Source: Polydactylus sextarius (Eukaryota; Chordata; Actinopteri; Polynemidae). Taken from it: a stretch of DNA of 64,000 nucleotides. Numbering within the stretch: position 1 is the stretch's first letter; each line of letters begins with the position of its first letter. Shown here one piece after another: positions 63,101 through 64,000 of the stretch. The stretch covers positions 14,079,827-14,143,826 of the forward strand of contig CM028928.1 of assembly GCA_016801845.1 (NCBI GenBank), in the 5' to 3' direction. The notes beneath the pieces are model-generated. The model saw only the letters and a list, made by a program, of their open reading frames with translations. It was not told the origin of the DNA and did no database searches. A program made the translations under genes and the position numbers.

Positions 63101-63666
63101 CTGGTTTAAACAAAAATAATAATAATAAAAAAATAATTATATATTACGCTGGCAAAATACCACAAGTAGATTATTATTTGCTGGATATTGCAGCAGACGT
63201 AGCTGGTGGAAATTAAAAGAAGAGAAAACAAAGCAAAAAAAAGAAAAAAAATTATCACTAACTCCTTGAGTCAAACAAAGCTAACTGCAAACATCTTCCG
63301 GCGTCTTCAGCAGAGAAGTGACTGTTTGACATCTAACACAAAGGGAACAAAAAAATCAATAATGGTACTTGATGCTTGCATCTTAAACTGCACATTCTGG
63401 TGAGACACACACACAAAAAAAGGCTGAGTAGGGGTCTATAAAGGTCTATAAAGTGTCCTTTTTTCTCCCCCTTCATTTTATATTTCTGCAAATAAATTAA
63501 AGTGTAAATAAACCGTGAACATACATTCCAACAAGTCAGCCAGGGTCTTGGTCCGTAACGCCACTGGTCGTTTAGTTTTATCGTTGGTGATGGCGAACTC
63601 CTGCATTCCCAGCTCCTCCGCCACTTTGGCCTGTGTGCGGTTGTTTACCAGCGAACTGCGCAGCAG
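48053..63666 (-). CDS. drosha: Drosha ribonuclease III, C-terminal 199 residues (six exons; 5' part outside window)
   Basis: Nuclear RNase III that, with DGCR8, cuts pri-miRNA hairpins to pre-miRNA. Six minus-strand exons (63525-63666, 60832-60914, 59113-59216, 56457-56549, 55455-55501, 48053-48183) join with consistent phases into 600 nt, 199 residues and a stop. The text is almost identical to human Drosha from LLRSSLVNNRTQAK to the end, with a diverged last 20 residues. It covers the end of RNase III domain b, with the catalytic LADLLE, then the dsRNA-binding domain and the basic tail RFIERKYRQELKEM. If the C-terminal length equals human, the last E of LADLLE is human E1222. The rest of the gene is beyond 64000. 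Confidence 0.97.
50299..50322. repeat. Poly(T) run
   Basis: A 24-base T run inside the last drosha intron. On the drosha strand it is poly(A). No retroposon body was recognised beside it. Confidence 0.95.
51335..51368. repeat. Perfect 34-bp palindrome
   Basis: Each half (17 bases, ACAACTGCACTTAACAT on the left) is the exact reverse complement of the other, with no spacer. The centre is CATATG and each arm has CAACTG or its complement, so three E-box-like hexamers are present. It sits in the last drosha intron with no recognised transposon around it. Confidence 0.9.
51561..51588. repeat. (AC)10(GC)4 alternating tract
   Basis: Twenty-eight bases of strict purine-pyrimidine alternation, ending in a GC run. 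It is a simple repeat with strong Z-DNA potential. Confidence 0.92.
55455..55501 (-). CDS. drosha: drosha 47-nt exon: end of dsRNA-binding domain
   Basis: Completes the split Ser codon, encodes IQQAEMGAAMDALEK and gives the first base of the next Tyr codon. The AxxxAxxxAL helix is the C-terminal helix of the dsRBD. Donor GTGAGT; acceptor AATCTAG. A long minus-strand pyrimidine tract (55528-55565) lies a little upstream. Confidence 0.96.
55502..56456 (-). other. drosha intron (1.0 kb)
   Basis: Noncoding. A purine tract on the plus strand at 55528-55565 is the pyrimidine tract of the drosha acceptor on the minus strand. I see nothing else. Confidence 0.85.
56457..56549 (-). CDS. drosha: drosha exon: core of dsRNA-binding domain
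   Basis: Encodes the end of the Lys codon, TLQTVGPSHARTYTVAVYFKG, ERIGCGKGP and the first two bases of Ser, 93 nt. These are the beta strands and GxGxG-type loop of the dsRBD. Acceptor TTCACAG, donor GTGAGT. Confidence 0.96.
56550..59112 (-). other. drosha intron (2.6 kb)
   Basis: Noncoding. It has a TA microsatellite at about 56862-56886 and short A runs. The rest is unique sequence. Confidence 0.85.
56862..56886. repeat. (TA)n microsatellite
   Basis: A 25-base uninterrupted TA dinucleotide run. Confidence 0.93.
59113..59216 (-). CDS. drosha: drosha exon: start of dsRNA-binding domain
   Basis: Encodes EFILNQDWNDPKSQLQQ, CCLTLRTEGKEPDIPLY and two bases of Lys, 104 nt. DPKSQLQ is the first helix of the dsRBD. 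Acceptor TTACAG, donor GTAAGA. Confidence 0.97.
59217..60831 (-). other. drosha intron (1.6 kb)
   Basis: Noncoding. It contains a CA-rich patch (about 59221-59265), a pyrimidine-rich zone (about 59690-59830) and an alternating GTGCGTGT tract (60290-60313). The long plus-strand open frame at 59638-60219 is compositionally simple and was rejected as a gene. Confidence 0.85.
60290..60313. repeat. Alternating purine-pyrimidine (GT/GC) tract
   Basis: Twenty-four strictly alternating bases rich in GC and GT steps, with Z-DNA potential. Confidence 0.85.
60832..60914 (-). CDS. drosha: drosha exon: end of RNase III domain b
   Basis: Completes the split Ser codon and encodes FIAALYIDKDLEFVHTFM and NVCFFPRLK, 83 nt, the last helices of RNase III domain b. 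Acceptor TCTGCAG, donor GTGAGT. Confidence 0.97.
60915..63524 (-). other. drosha intron (2.6 kb)
   Basis: Noncoding. A perfect 10-bp inverted repeat with a 3-base loop lies at 62208-62230. Otherwise I see unique AT-rich sequence. Confidence 0.85.
63525..63666 (-). CDS. drosha: drosha exon: catalytic part of RNase III domain b
   Basis: First visible drosha exon, 142 nt, 47 codons plus one base. LLRSSLVNNRTQAKV, then ELGMQEFAITNDK, then LRTKTLADLLE. The D and E three residues apart in LADLLE are the second acidic pair of the RNase III active site, which cuts the 5' arm of the pri-miRNA. Both are intact. Acceptor GTCCTCAG, donor GTATGT. Confidence 0.97.
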
Positions 63667-64000
63667 CTGAGGACAAATAAATAAAGCGTCAATTTTTTTT
63701 TTTTTTTTTTGCGTCCACCTTTTGTAGTGTGAACACACAGCCACTACACACTGACAGGAGATGAACGCTTACACTGGAAATATGCAGAAGTACACAAAAA
63801 CATCAAAATAAACCCACTCGGAATAATTCATCAAAGACAGAAATGGTAATGCAGTGTAAATGTTTTAGGGAGATTGCTTGTTGCTCTGTTAAATATTACA
63901 TTGTGACTTGGAGCTGAGCGGATGACAAGATGTTAAAATGGGTGAGGTACATTTACGTCTGTAAAAGGAAAAACACAAACATGTTAAATATAGCTACAAG
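63667..64000 (-). other. drosha upstream intron, runs off the window
   Basis: Noncoding up to the window edge. A 20-base T run near 63691-63710 lies close to the acceptor on the plus strand (poly(A) on the drosha strand). The next exon upstream, holding the rest of RNase III domain b, is outside. Confidence 0.8.

Noticed and set aside
1..64000. Viral, toxin, CRISPR or prokaryotic defence genes
   Set aside because: Nothing of this kind is visible; all confident coding sequence is spliced vertebrate cdh6 and drosha.

Overview
The window is teleost fish genomic DNA. It has compact GT-AG introns, many CA/TG and AT microsatellites, A/T homopolymers and relics of hAT-like MITEs. It holds parts of two unrelated protein-coding genes facing each other tail to tail. 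Almost everything else is intron, untranslated region or short intergenic sequence. I found no tRNA, rRNA, CRISPR array, intact autonomous transposon or prokaryotic feature.

Plus strand, 13163-~46900: a complete coding set for a type II classical cadherin. Eleven coding exons join, with every splice phase consistent, into 797 codons plus stop... counted exactly: 2394 nt including the stop, 797 residues. The protein has a signal peptide, a short furin-cleaved propeptide, a type II adhesion arm (W2/W4), five cadherin repeats, one membrane span and the catenin-binding tail. Residue identity alone points to the CDH6/9/10 clade. An RGD in the first repeat, as I recall it from CDH6 but KGD in CDH9 and CDH10, together with the neighbouring gene, makes it cdh6.

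Minus strand, 63666 down to 48053: the last six coding exons (199 residues and stop) of drosha, the nuclear RNase III of the Microprocessor. They cover the end of RNase III domain b with its last acidic catalytic residues, the double-stranded RNA-binding domain, and the C-terminal tail. The 5' part of the gene lies beyond position 64000. CDH6 and DROSHA are convergent neighbours on human 5p13.3, so this is a conserved vertebrate arrangement.

Layout: 1-13162, upstream flank or cdh6 intron 1, with no exon I can support; 13163-43761, cdh6 coding exons and introns; 43762-~46900, cdh6 3' UTR; ~46900-~47470, short intergenic spacer; ~47470-48052, drosha 3' UTR; 48053-63666, drosha exons and introns; 63667-64000, a further drosha intron. 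The two genes do not act in one pathway: one is a cell-surface adhesion protein and the other processes pri-miRNAs.

I do not see a previously undescribed system. The more interesting points are non-coding: a perfect 34-bp palindrome in a drosha intron, a strong G-quadruplex motif in cdh6 intron 5, a CA repeat against the exon 5 donor, two uORFs in front of the cdh6 start, a hAT-like MITE with a recognisable 8-bp target duplication, and several gene-free segments with repeat-free, homeobox-site-rich composition that could be enhancers.
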